Of a stretch of DNA of 34,803 bases, positions 1 to 10,700 are shown in pieces; position 1 is the stretch's first letter, and every line of letters starts with the position of its first letter. The notes beneath the pieces were generated by a model. It was given only the letters and a program-made list of their open reading frames with translations. It had not been told where the DNA came from and searched no databases. The stretch is from NCBI GenBank assembly GCA_949286015.1, contig CASEBB010000011.1, positions 1 through 34,803 of the forward strand, given 5' to 3'. Made by a program: the position numbers and the translations under genes. The stretch comes from an uncultured Succinivibrionaceae bacterium (GTDB lineage: Bacteria > Pseudomonadota > Gammaproteobacteria > Enterobacterales > Succinivibrionaceae).

Positions 1-1
1 G

Positions 2-148
2 GAGTTCTTAGACAACTTCACCTACGGTGCGACCTTAGGTGTGGAGGCTAAGACTGGTAGCTTCAGCTTTGGCTTAGGCGTGAACTACACCGGCTCCTCC
101 AATGCCGATGAGTACGGCGTCAATGCCAATGCTCGCTTCGTGTTCTAA
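2..148 (+). CDS. Autotransporter, C-terminal end of beta-barrel (5' truncated by window)
   Basis: Only the last 48 codons and the TAA stop are present. The translation begins EFLDNFTYGATLGV and ends in NANARFVF, with a terminal aromatic residue as expected for an outer-membrane beta-barrel recognised by the BAM complex. It matches the last residues of the complete autotransporter at 4729-10851 almost residue for residue (EVLDNFTYGATLGV ... NANARYVF), so the two are paralogues of one type Va secretion family. The barrel would sit in the outer membrane and help export an N-terminal passenger. The body of the gene lies to the left of the window. A double-hairpin terminator follows about 35 bp after the stop. 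Confidence 0.9.
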   Translation, partial: EFLDNFTYGATLGVEAKTGSFSFGLGVNYTGSSNADEYGVNANARFVF

Positions 149-180
149 GAGCACGTAAACAGAGTTACAACACGTAAGAC

Positions 181-288
181 AGCAGGGCACTCTGAGCCCT
201 GCTTTTACTAAAGGGCGCATGGTCTTTTTAAGCCCCTGAGCATTGGTTACCCCAACGCTTAGGGCTGCAAGGCTTTGCGCCCTTTTTA
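181..288 (+). terminator. Double-hairpin intrinsic terminator after the autotransporter
   Basis: The first hairpin is a perfect 8-bp stem AGCAGGGC/GCCCTGCT (181-188 with 196-203) followed by TTTT. The second is a long stem, AAGGGCGCA (211-219) pairing with TGCGCCCTT, followed by a T run at 282-286. Inside it lies a nested imperfect arm (about 230-266). The same two-hairpin design recurs after three other units in the window. Confidence 0.75.
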
Positions 289-365
289 TGAGCTAAACAA
301 GCACTGGTCCAAAAGCGCTAATTTAAGCCATATTTCCCTTAGCCTTGCTGACCTGAACGCTGCTG

Positions 366-1265
366 ATGCGTTGTCTTGATCTGTGTAGCTCAGCTCTTTT
401 GCTTTTGTGTAAGGTACTTATTTTGATCGATAATGCAATAAATCTCTCGCAAGATCGTGACTGCTTAAACGCTGCAGTACAAATCGTCAAGGCGCTAAAC
501 TACAAGCAAGCTCTTCCTTTAAACTGGCAAGACATTCTGGGGCGTGCGCCTAGCTGCTTGGGAGAAGCCATAATCTGCTTGTGGCAACAGTATTTCTCTG
601 GTGTGCACATCAACCCACCATTACCAGAAAACATCTTTGCAACCACCATCAATCCAGCTTGTAATCTTGTTGGCCAGTTACTTTTGATGTTGTCTCAAGG
701 CAATGCTCACCCACTGGAGTTGCAATCACGCTTGCTTTTACCTCCTGCCGTGGATGCAATTGAAGCTGGCCAATACTATCTGTTTGCAGGGGATGGGACA
801 GATACACCATACGAGCAGGATCTAAATGACACCTTAGATAGTGCCACGGCTCTCTTCACAGCAGCCTATGATTACATTGCCAATCATCCACTGGGTAGTC
901 CCGCCTTTCTTGTCGCCTACAAGTATGTGCTTCAGCGCAATATCAACTATCCAGAGCTCTGTGCTTACGTCTTACTAGCGTTAGCAGCTCTGCCGGAGAA
1001 CGGTGATTGGAGAAATGTCAGCTCCTCGCAGGTTCTTGGCAAAGCAGATATTGTTAAGTTTATGGCAAGCACACTAGCTTTGCGACCTAATGTCACCAAT
1101 AATGACGAAGTGCGTGAAACGGCCATCTATGCCTTGCTTAACGCAGGCGTAATTGAGCGTAAAGGAGACCCGACTTTTAGCAGTGAGCTGCGAAACATCA
1201 AATACTTTATTACCCCTCAAACCTTAACCGCCCTGCAACAGCTTACAGCCAACGGCGCTTGGTAG
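366..1265 (+). CDS. Hypothetical protein, 299 aa (unrecognised)
   Basis: This is a long uninterrupted frame with ordinary amino-acid composition, mostly helical and Leu/Ala-rich, and without a clear enzymatic motif. I do not recognise the family. The N-terminus from the first ATG contains a hydrophobic stretch (SSALLLLCKVLILI), but no ribosome-binding site precedes that ATG. A TTG at 423 (codon 20) has AAGG 8 bases upstream and is an alternative start that would remove the hydrophobic stretch, leaving a soluble protein of about 280 aa. The gene sits between an autotransporter end and a decayed copy of the same end, so it may have arrived with, or been flanked by, that duplication. No signal peptide cleavage site is evident. 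Confidence 0.65.
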   Translation: MRCLDLCSSALLLLCKVLILIDNAINLSQDRDCLNAAVQIVKALNYKQALPLNWQDILGRAPSCLGEAIICLWQQYFSGVHINPPLPENIFATTINPACNLVGQLLLMLSQGNAHPLELQSRLLLPPAVDAIEAGQYYLFAGDGTDTPYEQDLNDTLDSATALFTAAYDYIANHPLGSPAFLVAYKYVLQRNINYPELCAYVLLALAALPENGDWRNVSSSQVLGKADIVKFMASTLALRPNVTNNDEVRETAIYALLNAGVIERKGDPTFSSELRNIKYFITPQTLTALQQLTANGAW

Positions 1266-1359
1266 AGCCTAAACAGAAAGCGCCAAGACAAGCCATCTGG
1301 CTAAACATGCGCTTGTTGCTAACCTCGCGATCATCGTCGCTTCGCAGTGCTTAGCCTCC

Positions 1360-1500
1360 TTCACCTATGATGAGACCTTTGATGTGAGGGCTAAGGCTGG
1401 CAGCTTCAGCTTTGGTTTAGGGTGAACCACACCGGCTCCTCTAATGCCGATAAGTATGGCGTCAATGCCATCGCCGCTGCGTGTGCTAAGCGCACGTAAA
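1360..1500 (+). pseudogene. Decayed duplicate of an autotransporter 3' end
   Basis: This stretch aligns base by base with the autotransporter end at about 17-160. The phrases for FTYxxTxxV, AKxGSFSFGLG, VNxTGSSNADxYGVNA and the following CGTAAACAGAGTTACAACAC are preserved. Several substitutions and a one-base loss (TTAGGCGTGAAC has become TTAGGGTGAAC) break the frame after GSFSFGLG, leaving an in-frame TGA. The copied segment continues through the downstream hairpins, so a gene end and its terminator were duplicated together. No upstream part of the gene is recognisable between 1266 and 1359. Confidence 0.75.
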
Positions 1501-1518
1501 CAGAGTTACAACACGTAA

Positions 1519-1587
1519 GACAGCAGGGAACTCCGTGCCCTGCTGTCATCCAAGGGGGCATGGCCTCTGGGTTGTGCGCCCTTTTTG
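1519..1587 (+). terminator. Double-hairpin terminator, copy of the 181-288 element
   Basis: The first hairpin is CAGCAGGG/CCCTGCTG around 1520-1547. The second pairs AAGGGGGCA (1552-1560) with TGCGCCCTTTTT. It belongs to the same double-hairpin type as the elements at 181, 3155 and 10884, and here follows the autotransporter remnant. It lies about 100 bp before the start of the 480-aa gene. Confidence 0.7.
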
Positions 1588-1685
1588 CGTTTTGTACTGG
1601 GCTTGGCACCGGCGAGGTGCTACCATACGCTCTATGTTTAACCCGTGGCTTGCCTCTGGCGACCACCTTAACTTAGGTTCTCAAT

Positions 1686-3128
1686 ATGGATACCCTGCCT
1701 TACCTCTGCCGTAACTACATGCTCCTTGAGAAGCAGTGCATCGACCTGTTCTCTATCGTGGTTATCGACGACCAATGCTTAGACCTGCCAAACGCCACCT
1801 ACTCTGCTCTCATTTACGGCATCGCACCAACCATTGAGAGTCTGGCCAAAGCTCTGCATAAAGAGTTAGCCCAGACAGACTTAGCCAAGTCACGAGTAGA
1901 TCCTGAGCTGCAGGAATTTAATGCCAAAGAGCACTTTGACTACCGAGCATTGGCCTTCTTAGACCAAGCCTTAGATCTGTCCCAAAAACAAGTAAAACTC
2001 ACCTCGAAGGTGGTGGCTCTTTCTGAGGAATCTGGTAACCGCATATTAACCCCACTCCTAAACGCACACAAAAGCGAACACGCAGCAGAAGCAGCTGAAG
2101 CAGAAGCAGCTGCAATAGCAGCAGCAAAGGCAGCAGAAAAAGCAAAAGCAAAAGCAGAAGAAGCCGCTGCAAAAGCAGAAACATCTGCAGAAGCAGCGAC
2201 AAAAGCAGCTGATGCAGCTGAAGCAACAACAAAAGCAGAAGCGGCAACAAAAGCAAAAGAAGCAAAATCAGCTGCAAACGCAGCTGCAAACGCAGCAACC
2301 AAAGCAGCAAAAGCTGCAACAAAAGCAGCAGAAGCAGCTGAAGCAGCTGAAGCAGCAACAAAAGCAGAAGGGGCTAATCAGCCTTGTCAGCGCCCGCTTT
2401 GGATTAAAGCCTACCAAGATTACAAACATGACCAAGCGAACGCGCGACAAAACTCCGCCAACTGTCCTACAGCTAGAGCCTTACTTGAGGCTATAGGTGC
2501 TGCCTTCTTACTGCTAACCGTTGCTAAGAGTCTCCCGCTTAAAGACGGCCCAAAGTTCTCCAAGTTTGACTTTACTTTTGGCTCTGAGCTTTTTGAAGCG
2601 ACTTATACTCGCCCGACCTTTACCAACTTCAAAGGCCATTTGAGCCCAGAAAACCTCCAGCTTGATCCATGTTGGAGGAAAGCTCTGTTTGTGGTTAAGG
2701 ATACAGATATCTATATCATCACTAGCTCTCTTGTCGAGACCTCTGCCAGCAGCGCAAACTTAGAAAAGGATTTTTTCAGCAATCAAGCCTTTCTTGACTA
2801 CTATAACGAACATCAGGAAGAAATTAAAGAAATGTTCACTCCCACTCCAAGCGACCCCTACCTACTAGAGATACTGATAATATCGGTTTTAAGCAGCTAC
2901 ACTGAAAATACGCAAGATCAGGCTCAGAAAGCATGGAGCGACAACATGATAAACAGAATCATCGCTCCTCGTTTACACAGTTTTATACTCTTGGCAAAAG
3001 CCTACAACATTGAGCTAAGCTGCTCCATCTTTGATCCATTTGTAGCTTTCAACCACTACAAGAAAGCCTCTGAGATCTACGCCTACGATAAACTGAGCCA
3101 AGACAATCATGAGGCTCAGAAACAGTAG
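1686..3128 (+). CDS. Hypothetical protein with TolA-like Ala/Lys/Glu helix, 480 aa
   Basis: The frame starts at an ATG with a weak upstream TTAGG. The N-terminal part (about residues 1-128) is an ordinary soluble sequence. Residues about 129-227 are almost pure Ala, Lys, Glu and Thr in short repeats such as AATKAAEAAEAA, predicted to form a long single helix or coiled coil like the TolA stalk. The C-terminal part (about 228-480) is globular and contains ITSSLVETSASS and a hydrophobic helix (LLEILIISVLSSY). There is no signal peptide. I do not recognise the family, and the helix resembles TolA in composition only. The repeat-encoding DNA (about 2070-2370) is a degenerate GCAGCA/GCAAAA array open to in-frame length change. 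A double-hairpin terminator follows. Confidence 0.7.
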   Translation: MDTLPYLCRNYMLLEKQCIDLFSIVVIDDQCLDLPNATYSALIYGIAPTIESLAKALHKELAQTDLAKSRVDPELQEFNAKEHFDYRALAFLDQALDLSQKQVKLTSKVVALSEESGNRILTPLLNAHKSEHAAEAAEAEAAAIAAAKAAEKAKAKAEEAAAKAETSAEAATKAADAAEATTKAEAATKAKEAKSAANAAANAATKAAKAATKAAEAAEAAEAATKAEGANQPCQRPLWIKAYQDYKHDQANARQNSANCPTARALLEAIGAAFLLLTVAKSLPLKDGPKFSKFDFTFGSELFEATYTRPTFTNFKGHLSPENLQLDPCWRKALFVVKDTDIYIITSSLVETSASSANLEKDFFSNQAFLDYYNEHQEEIKEMFTPTPSDPYLLEILIISVLSSYTENTQDQAQKAWSDNMINRIIAPRLHSFILLAKAYNIELSCSIFDPFVAFNHYKKASEIYAYDKLSQDNHEAQKQ

Positions 3129-3154
3129 CCCAGCACCGCGAAACTAACACCTCA

Positions 3155-3226
3155 GACAGCAGCGCACTCCACGCCCCGCTGTCTCTTCAAAGGGCGCATG
3201 GCCGCCAAAAGGCTATGCGCCCTTTT
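3155..3226 (+). terminator. Double-hairpin terminator after the 480-aa gene
   Basis: The first hairpin is GACAGC.GCG/GC..CGCTGTC (3155-3183). The second is a strong stem, AGGGCGCAT.GCC pairing with GGC.ATGCGCCCT, ending in TTTTT (about 3190-3225). The family resemblance to the terminators behind the autotransporters suggests the 480-aa gene shares their 3' end through duplication. Confidence 0.75.
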
Positions 3227-3431
3227 TGCGTTTATAGCGGAGCTCGCCTCAAGGCAAGCAGAGCCCTCCTATCCCGCCATCATGTGCTCTCAGGTAAATT
3301 TTACATAACTCAGCCAGTAACAATAGATACTTAAGAACAGCATATTTTCAGTGTAAGCTTGCAGTAAAATCTCTTGTGTAAGGTGTTTACAAATTTCTAT
3401 GAGAATTATCTTTAGTTGGCATAGATAGTGC

Positions 3432-3448
3432 TTTTTTTTTTTTTTTTT
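3432..3448. repeat. Homopolymeric T17 tract
   Basis: Seventeen consecutive T residues lie in an AT-rich intergenic stretch between the terminator at 3155-3226 and the large autotransporter. Tracts of this length are prone to slipped-strand mispairing. No start codon lies close enough downstream to say what it would switch. Confidence 0.9.
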
Positions 3449-4469
3449 GGTAGGATTTTTGTATTAATTGGGTATTTAAATTTTACCTTTTGCCAACCTC
3501 GCACGAAGCGCTTATACATGCGGTTTTCTCGTACTACCACCGCCGCAGTCATGATGTGAGTTTGTCATCACCATGCGCTGCGTGTGGTGACTTGCACTTT
3601 TCTGGTGCTGTACTTAGCCGCCTCTGCCAAAAAGCTGGTGTGCCGCTACGCAGTGCAACAGCTGCAGCTGCGCAGGTATGAGCAGCGCCGCATAACCACG
3701 CTTAGTGCTACCCCACCTCGTTGCCAAAAGGCTTTCCTTTCTTATTGCGTTCACCACCTCTATATCGCGCTGAGCCACAGCAGCTGTAGCATTAGCTGCC
3801 GTGAAGCACGTCCCTTGGTAGGGAGCTGTGCCGTCTCAGCTGCTACTTTCCCCTCTCTTCGTTCCAGTCACGTGCTCTGGCCTTACTACGGGTCGGCCTT
3901 ACCGTTCCTGCAAGCGCTGTTGCAGACTGCTCCTCTAAGCAGGCTCAGCGTCCCAACACACGGTAAGTAGCGCCAGCGTTCCCTTTTCTTGCAGGCGTGC
4001 ACGCGTCCGCGCTGTTACCTCTGGCTACAAGCGCAGTTAGGGCTTTGCCCCTACTGCCGCAGTCCAAGTGCTTCATTTCTCTTTGCTCTGTACCTCTCCT
4101 CTGCCGCATGCTGTACGCCAAAAGCTGGGCGCACGGTAAGCACAGAGTGTGTCCAGAGCAAGGACTAAGTAGCCAGCGTGGTACCCAACGCGCGACGTTG
4201 ACCGACTCTAATCATGCTTGCTCGGCTCTTCCTGCTGCGATGCAAGGTCACAGCAGCTCTGCTTTACCACGCACGCTCTGCGCAAAACAGAGTCCCTCGC
4301 GTGGGCTCAGAGGATATGCGCTTTAAGGCCTGGCCCTCACGGCTGTCCCTACACCGCTTAGACGTCTTCTGGGTTAAAGCACGGAGATACGAGCACCAGC
4401 TCAAGGCTGGCTCAACACAGCAGCCCACAAAGGGCCTCATAAGGCCGCAATGCTCACGGAGCGACGCGG

Positions 4470-4594
4470 GGTAAAAGCTCTTTATCCCGCACTTACAGCT
4501 CTGCGGCTGCCACACAACAAACTGATATCTGACTGCACACACAGAGAGCTTTTACCGTCTGCCTCCCTACCCTCCTTTCTCTGGCAGACGCGGT
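4470..4594. repeat. Pair of inverted repeats upstream of the autotransporter
   Basis: GGTAAAAGCTCT (4470-4481) is perfectly complementary to AGAGCTTTTACC (4545-4556), a 12-bp stem with a 63-base loop. Overlapping its right arm, ACCGTCTGCC (4554-4563) pairs with GGCAGACG.GGT (4583-4594). The two stems share bases 4554-4556 and could form alternative structures. The function is unknown. Confidence 0.6.
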
Positions 4595-4728
4595 GGTGAC
4601 GCCTATCACGACGCGACACTTTGGAGAGAAATCCTGATTCTTATGGGCTGTAACAGCAGGGGCGCCCGTGGTGTGCCTGCAGCAGCTGGGATTTCTGTGC
4701 CCGTCGTGGGATGCAATTACACAAACTG

Positions 4729-7700
4729 ATGAAGCAAACTAACAACGCGCTGAAGTTTTTACTGGCGCAATATCGCGCGATCTTTAAGAGCGCTTACGTC
4801 AAGGGCCTCGCTGCCGCCGTTCTGACTGCAGGTATGGCTGTAAGCGCCGCGCAAACGGCTAATGCTGCCGAAACTTTAAGTGGTGACGCTTTCCAGACCT
4901 TAACTGGCGAAGTAAACATCGATAGTGGTGACCAGTGGAATAACCTCAATTTAGACGGCACCACAAACGCTATTACCAATAACAACATCACCGCCATTAA
5001 CATCACTGCCCAAAGCGGCGCCAATAGTGTTAAGGGCACGGTAACCACCAACAACGCTATCTGGAATTTCCATGATAGTGGCACCAGTGGTACCACCATT
5101 GGTTCGGGTGGTGCCGCCACTACCCTGACCGCCAAGGGCTGGGACGTCAATACCGCAGACACCATCACCCTCAGTGGTGGTGCTGGTGCAGGTTCTGGTA
5201 CCTCGGTTTTACTGCAAACCTTAAGTCTCACCTCTGGTACGATCACCTTAACCTCTACCGCTAGCAGTGGCAGCATCTTCCTCAGTGCTAACACCATTAC
5301 GGCTAACGTCGGTGATGGCGTGACCATCAACCTGAGTGGTGCTGATGCTACCAATCAGACCATTGTGCACGGCCAGTTAGATGGTGCCGGTACGCACAAG
5401 TACAATGTCGCCGATAGCAAATTTGGTACGCTTGAGGTCTGGACGGCCGAGGGCAGCAGCGCTAATGTCGACATCACGGTAGGCGCCAGTGGTGCTGACA
5501 TGAGCATTGCCGCTTCTGGTAGTGAAGATGATGATGGCACTACTTGGGGCACGGGCACCTTAAACATCCAGAGCGGTACCATTAGCATTGCCAACTCTAA
5601 TACTGCTGGTTCCGGCGGCTCTCTGACCATTACTGCTGGTACGATCGAGTTAGGCAACCAAGTTACCTTACAAAGCTCTGGTAGCAACACCTCTGGTACT
5701 GCAAGCGTAATCGTCAGCGGCTCCTCTGCTGACGCCGCCACCTTAAAGCTGGCTTCTACGACCTTACAATCGTTCTTTAGTGGTGATGGCACCTCTACTC
5801 AAGCTGGTGCTCTTGACCTGACCAAGGGTACGTTATTCCTCACTGATAACGTCAACTTAAATACCTTTACCTACACCACTACTTCTGGTAGTGCTGGCGC
5901 CATTTACGCCAGTGGTGCAGGTAATGCGGTGATCGCCGGTGATGAGCTGACGATGACCACTAAGCTGGAAAACGCGTCTGACCTCTACGTTGAGGCTACT
6001 AAGCTCAACCTCACCGAGCTGTCTGATACCGACAACGCTTACGGTGTTGGTCGTACCACCGCTGCTGCCTACAACCTGACTCTCAATACCAAAGCCGCTG
6101 CTGACGGCACCGCCGCTGATAACGCCTTTACCGTTAACCACGATATGGTCTACGCCTCTACCCAAGAGGTCACCAATCCTTATAAGGACGTGGCTACTGA
6201 TCCTGCCACCATTACCGTGGCCGGTACGGGCACCATTGGCAACAACCTCTTAGTCACGGGTGCAAGTGGTTCGCTTACCATTGCAGCTGGTCACTACACC
6301 ACTGCCAATGATATTGAGCTGAGCAGCTCCGGCTCCTTAACTGTCGGTGGTCAAACTGACGACTTTAAGGGCGTCGATGCCAGCTTAACCCTGCAAAACG
6401 GTGCGACCCTGCTGTTAAATAACAGTGGTAGCAACGCCACTGAGGTTACCATCTCTGGCAATACCGCTGATGCGGCATGGTCAGCTGGTATTACTCATAC
6501 CCCTACTGCGGTCTTAGACCTTACCCAAGGTACCGTGCAGTTTGCGTATGATGACCACGATGCTCCAACTACTGGCACTTACAACGCCACCGCTTCTTTC
6601 AATGTCGGCAGCAACGGTGAGCTCGTCTTACGCGAGGATCAGTTCGACTACCTGCTCAACAACCTCCGTGAGCTTGAGCAGCACAACACCGCTGTCAGCG
6701 GCGCTGCCTTGAATCTGAGCGGTGGTACGATCACGGTCGAGGGTGATGTTGATATCGATATTGGCCTTATCACCACTACAGCCGATAGCGATAGCAAGCT
6801 GAGATTCGATACCACCTCCGGTGGTGTCTTAGCCGCTGACACCATTACCATTAGTGAGAGCGAGTCCAATCCTGTTGTCATCACTGACGCAGGCACGGCC
6901 TTAGACCTCGGCTCTAAGAACGGTAAGCTGCAAGCGGAGACCATTAACCTCCACAACCACAGCATTAACGCCAATAACGACAACTACGTCGACTACCAGA
7001 TCACCACTGGCACCATAGAGGTTGGCACTGCTTTCAACTCCGATAACCCAACCGTGATCTTTGGTGATGGCACCTCCGGCGCCAACTTAACCTTAGGTTA
7101 CGTTACCGAGAATGTCGATGACTACGGCATCGGTGTAGGCACCTACACCACCTCCGCCGCTACCGGTAAGGTCAACACCAACATCAAGCTCAATGGCGGT
7201 GCTTCTACCGATGGTTCTGAGCTGACGGTGAATTACGGTGACTGGGCTATCCGTGACTTAGAGGCCAGCAACGCCACCATTACGGTGGGTCAAACTGCCG
7301 CCAGCGATGCCGACAGTAACCTGTACGCTGCCTCCTTAACCGGTAAGGCCTTAAAGCTCAACACCGGCGCCGCGATGACCGTCAAGAGCAGCGCTACTGC
7401 TACCTTCGACACCTTAAACTTAGCCGGTGGTACCGCAACTGTTGAAAACACCACCCTGACCATCAATGGTCTGCAGACTGGTTCAGAGGCTAATGGTGAT
7501 CTGTCCTACGGCTTAACCACCACTAACGGCACCATTACCGTCGATGGCCGCGAGGGTGTCTTAGCCTTAGGTGAGGTGGCGGTCTCTGGCATCAGTGCCA
7601 CTAAGAGCACCTCTAACAACACCACTACCTACGCCATCACTGGCTTAGACGACCTCAAGGGCTTTGTCACCTTAAAGGATTACGCTACCTTAAGCTTAGC

Positions 7701-10700
7701 CTTTGATAGCAGCGACATCTTTGGTGAGGAGTCCTTAGAGGCCTTACGTACCGCCTTTATCTACAACTCTGATGGTACTGCAGCCTCCACCGGTGGCTTT
7801 ATCGACATTGGTGCCGCCACTGTCGATGGCATTGTGGTGACCAACAACCAGATCAGCTGGAATGACCTTGAGCAGTACAAGGACATCATTGCTGACATCG
7901 TTAACCAAGACACCAAGAACGCGACCTTAATCGACGTTAATGCCGCTGACACGGTGCAAGCTAACGTGGGCAATGTCTTAGCTGACGGTGCCACCCCAGT
8001 AGTCAACTTCAGCGACAGCACCCTGCACAATGGTGCTAACGGCTTCGTTAACAACGAAAACGGCACCCCAGTCACCTCTAACGTGATCTCTGGCGCCCAC
8101 TTAGGCCTCTACAACGGCGGCACCATTGGTGCGGTGACCTTAGAGCAAGGCACTGCTACCAGCGACACGGAGTTAGCGGTGATTGCCTCTGCTGCCGAGG
8201 ACGGCACTGAGCCTACCACCACTATCGCTTCTGTCGATGGCAAGGGCCACGCTAACACCAGCTTTGTGGTGCAAGGCGCCACCGAAGTCACCGGTAAGGT
8301 CGATGTCGGCTCCTTAGTCGTGGACAAGGCCTTAACCATTGGTGGTGAGGCTTACGCCACTGGCGGTCTCTACTCCACCGAGAATGAGGATGGCACCTTA
8401 GTCACCACTGGTGACTTAAAGGTTACCACTCTCGAAGTGGACAACGGCGCAAACTACGGCGGTAACCTCACTGCTACCGGTGCCGTGCGCTTTGGTGGTA
8501 TCAGCCCAGCCTATGAGGGCGAGCTCTACTACTTAGCCGGTAACAACACCTTTACCGATGTCGCCTTCAACCAAGCCACCGAGCTGGATCAGGGTACGAC
8601 CACTGCTGACAACGTCACTGTGGGTGAATCCTTATTCGTTTACGGCGGTGGTACCTTAGATGCGGGTACGCTGTCCTTCTCCGCCTCTAACAACACCAAG
8701 TACATCCAAGTCGGCATGGATGCCGGTAGCGATGAGGACGCTGGTGAGACGTGGGAGAGCTCCGCTGGCTACTTAAGCCTTAATCGCTTAGACCTCAATG
8801 GTGGTGTCTTATTAGTCGACCCAGACTATGAGAAGCCAGCCTCCATGGTCGCGGTTGATCGCTTCGGTGCTGCTGTTACCCCAGAGAACGATGTCGATGC
8901 CGGTAACGTTAATGGCAACTTAGTGGCGCTGCGCAACTCGGTGCTGGCTATTGGTGTCACTGACAGCAATCCAGACGACGAGACCACCGTCTTTGACGAG
9001 ATTCGTAGCACCTTTAGCAACTACTTTGATGCTAACGGCTCGCTGTCGAATGCTGACGGCCGCGTCGGTACCATCGCCTATGTTGCTGACAACGTGACCT
9101 TTGACGCAAATTCCGTACTGGTACTCAACGCCAATCTGGATGCCACCCGTTACAAGGCCTTAAATAACGGCACGGCGACTAACGTCACCGCTGAGGAAAC
9201 AGCGTTCCAAAACGCGATTAGCCAAAATGAGTTCTACTTAGGTGCTAATACCGCGTTAGCCATCAGCGATGTGGCCTTAAACAAGACTACTAGCGTCACC
9301 AATAGCGATGGTTCGACCACCACGACGCCAATTGCTGCGGTGCACTTCGATACCAACAACGCCTCGGTCTTTGGCGACGGCGGTAAGATCGTCTTAGTGG
9401 GCACCAACTTCGACCCTAACAAGGAAGTGATGTTGTTCTCGGACAACGACACTGCCGAGGGTCAAAACGGTGTGGAGATCGCCGCTGACGGTCAGGACAT
9501 TACGGTTGAGTCCTTAAGTGGCATTTACGTCATGACCTTAGAGGCGGGCACCACCACTACGGCTACTACGCTCACCGTGGACAATGCCGCGCTGCAAGAG
9601 GCTTGGTACGCTGCTTCCGACCCAGTGCAACACCTCTTAGACAACTACGTGTCTAACCGTGGCACCTCGGGTGTGGTAGCAGCCAACTCGCTCTTAGGCG
9701 AGCGTGCCGCTGGCATTCGTTACGACGTTGCCAGCAACACCTTTAGCGACAGCACTGGTGCTGCAGTGCAGGGTTATGTGGCAGTCGCGAATGCAGACGG
9801 CTCGTACACTGTCTACCACGCTGCTTCTAACGCTCTGCTCAACTACACCACCGCTAGCGACTACTCCGGTGCAACCGCTGAAACGGCAGCACGCTTAGGT
9901 GCTTACGCCGGTGTGGCGCAGGCTGCTTTAGCGGCAGGTGCTTCCACCTACGACGCCATCTCCGGTCGTATGGGTATTGGTGCTGAGGCCTCGGCAATGA
10001 CCTTTGCTGACAACGGTCAGGGTGCTGGTCTGTGGTTAACCCCTATCTACAAGAGCCACGATTCTAACGGCTTCGATGCTGATGGCGTGAGCTACGGTGT
10101 GGATATGGATCTCTACGGTGTGGCCTTAGGTGCTGATTACACCTTAAGCAGCGGCTTACGCGTGGGTGCCATGTTCAACCTCGGCTCCGGTGATGCTGAC
10201 GGTCAGGGCGCGGGTAGCTTAGCTTCCAACGACTTTGACTACTACGGCTTTGGTCTCTACGCTGGTTACACCATGGGCCAACTCTCGGTGGTCGGTGATA
10301 TCACCTACACCGCTGTCGACAACGATGTTGAGGCTAACTTAGGCAGCTTTGATACGGTTGGCGCTTCGCTTGACAGCACCAACTTAAGCGTGGGTGTCAC
10401 TGGCAAGTACGAGTTTGACTATAATGGTCTGTATGTCACGCCACATGCGGGCTTACGCTACAGCACCATTGATATCGACGACTACGATGTCTCTGGCCGC
10501 GATACTTACGCGCACTTTGCCTCTGACAGCTTAGACGTGTTCTCTATCCCTGTGGGTGTGACCGTAGCTAAGGAGTTTGTGGCTGGTACGTGGACGGTGA
10601 AGCCATCGTTTGATGTGACCTTAACCGGTAGCTTCGGCGATGACTCCTTTGATGGCGAGGTGGATTGGGTTGGCATCAGCAATGTCAGCACCGCTACTTC

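Larger units (their letters stand above)
3233..4728. other. Gene-poor interval upstream of the large autotransporter
   Basis: No convincing gene is seen. About 3290-3480 is markedly AT-rich and contains a run of 17 T. The rest is GC-rich with short frames of Cys/Arg/Ser-rich composition on both strands, typical of non-coding DNA. Two strong inverted repeats lie at 4470-4594, roughly 130-260 bp before the autotransporter start. The region may hold the autotransporter promoter and leader, but no good -35/-10 pair was identified. Confidence 0.5.

Noticed and set aside
1940..2496. Poly-Leu, poly-Gln and poly-Phe/Ala frames overlapping the 480-aa gene
   Set aside because: They arise from reading the GCAGCA-type repeat in other frames.
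3490..4542. Several short frames of 60-130 codons on both strands
   Set aside because: Cys/Arg/Ser-rich composition, heavy overlap in different frames, and no ribosome-binding sites; they look like chance frames in GC-rich non-coding DNA.
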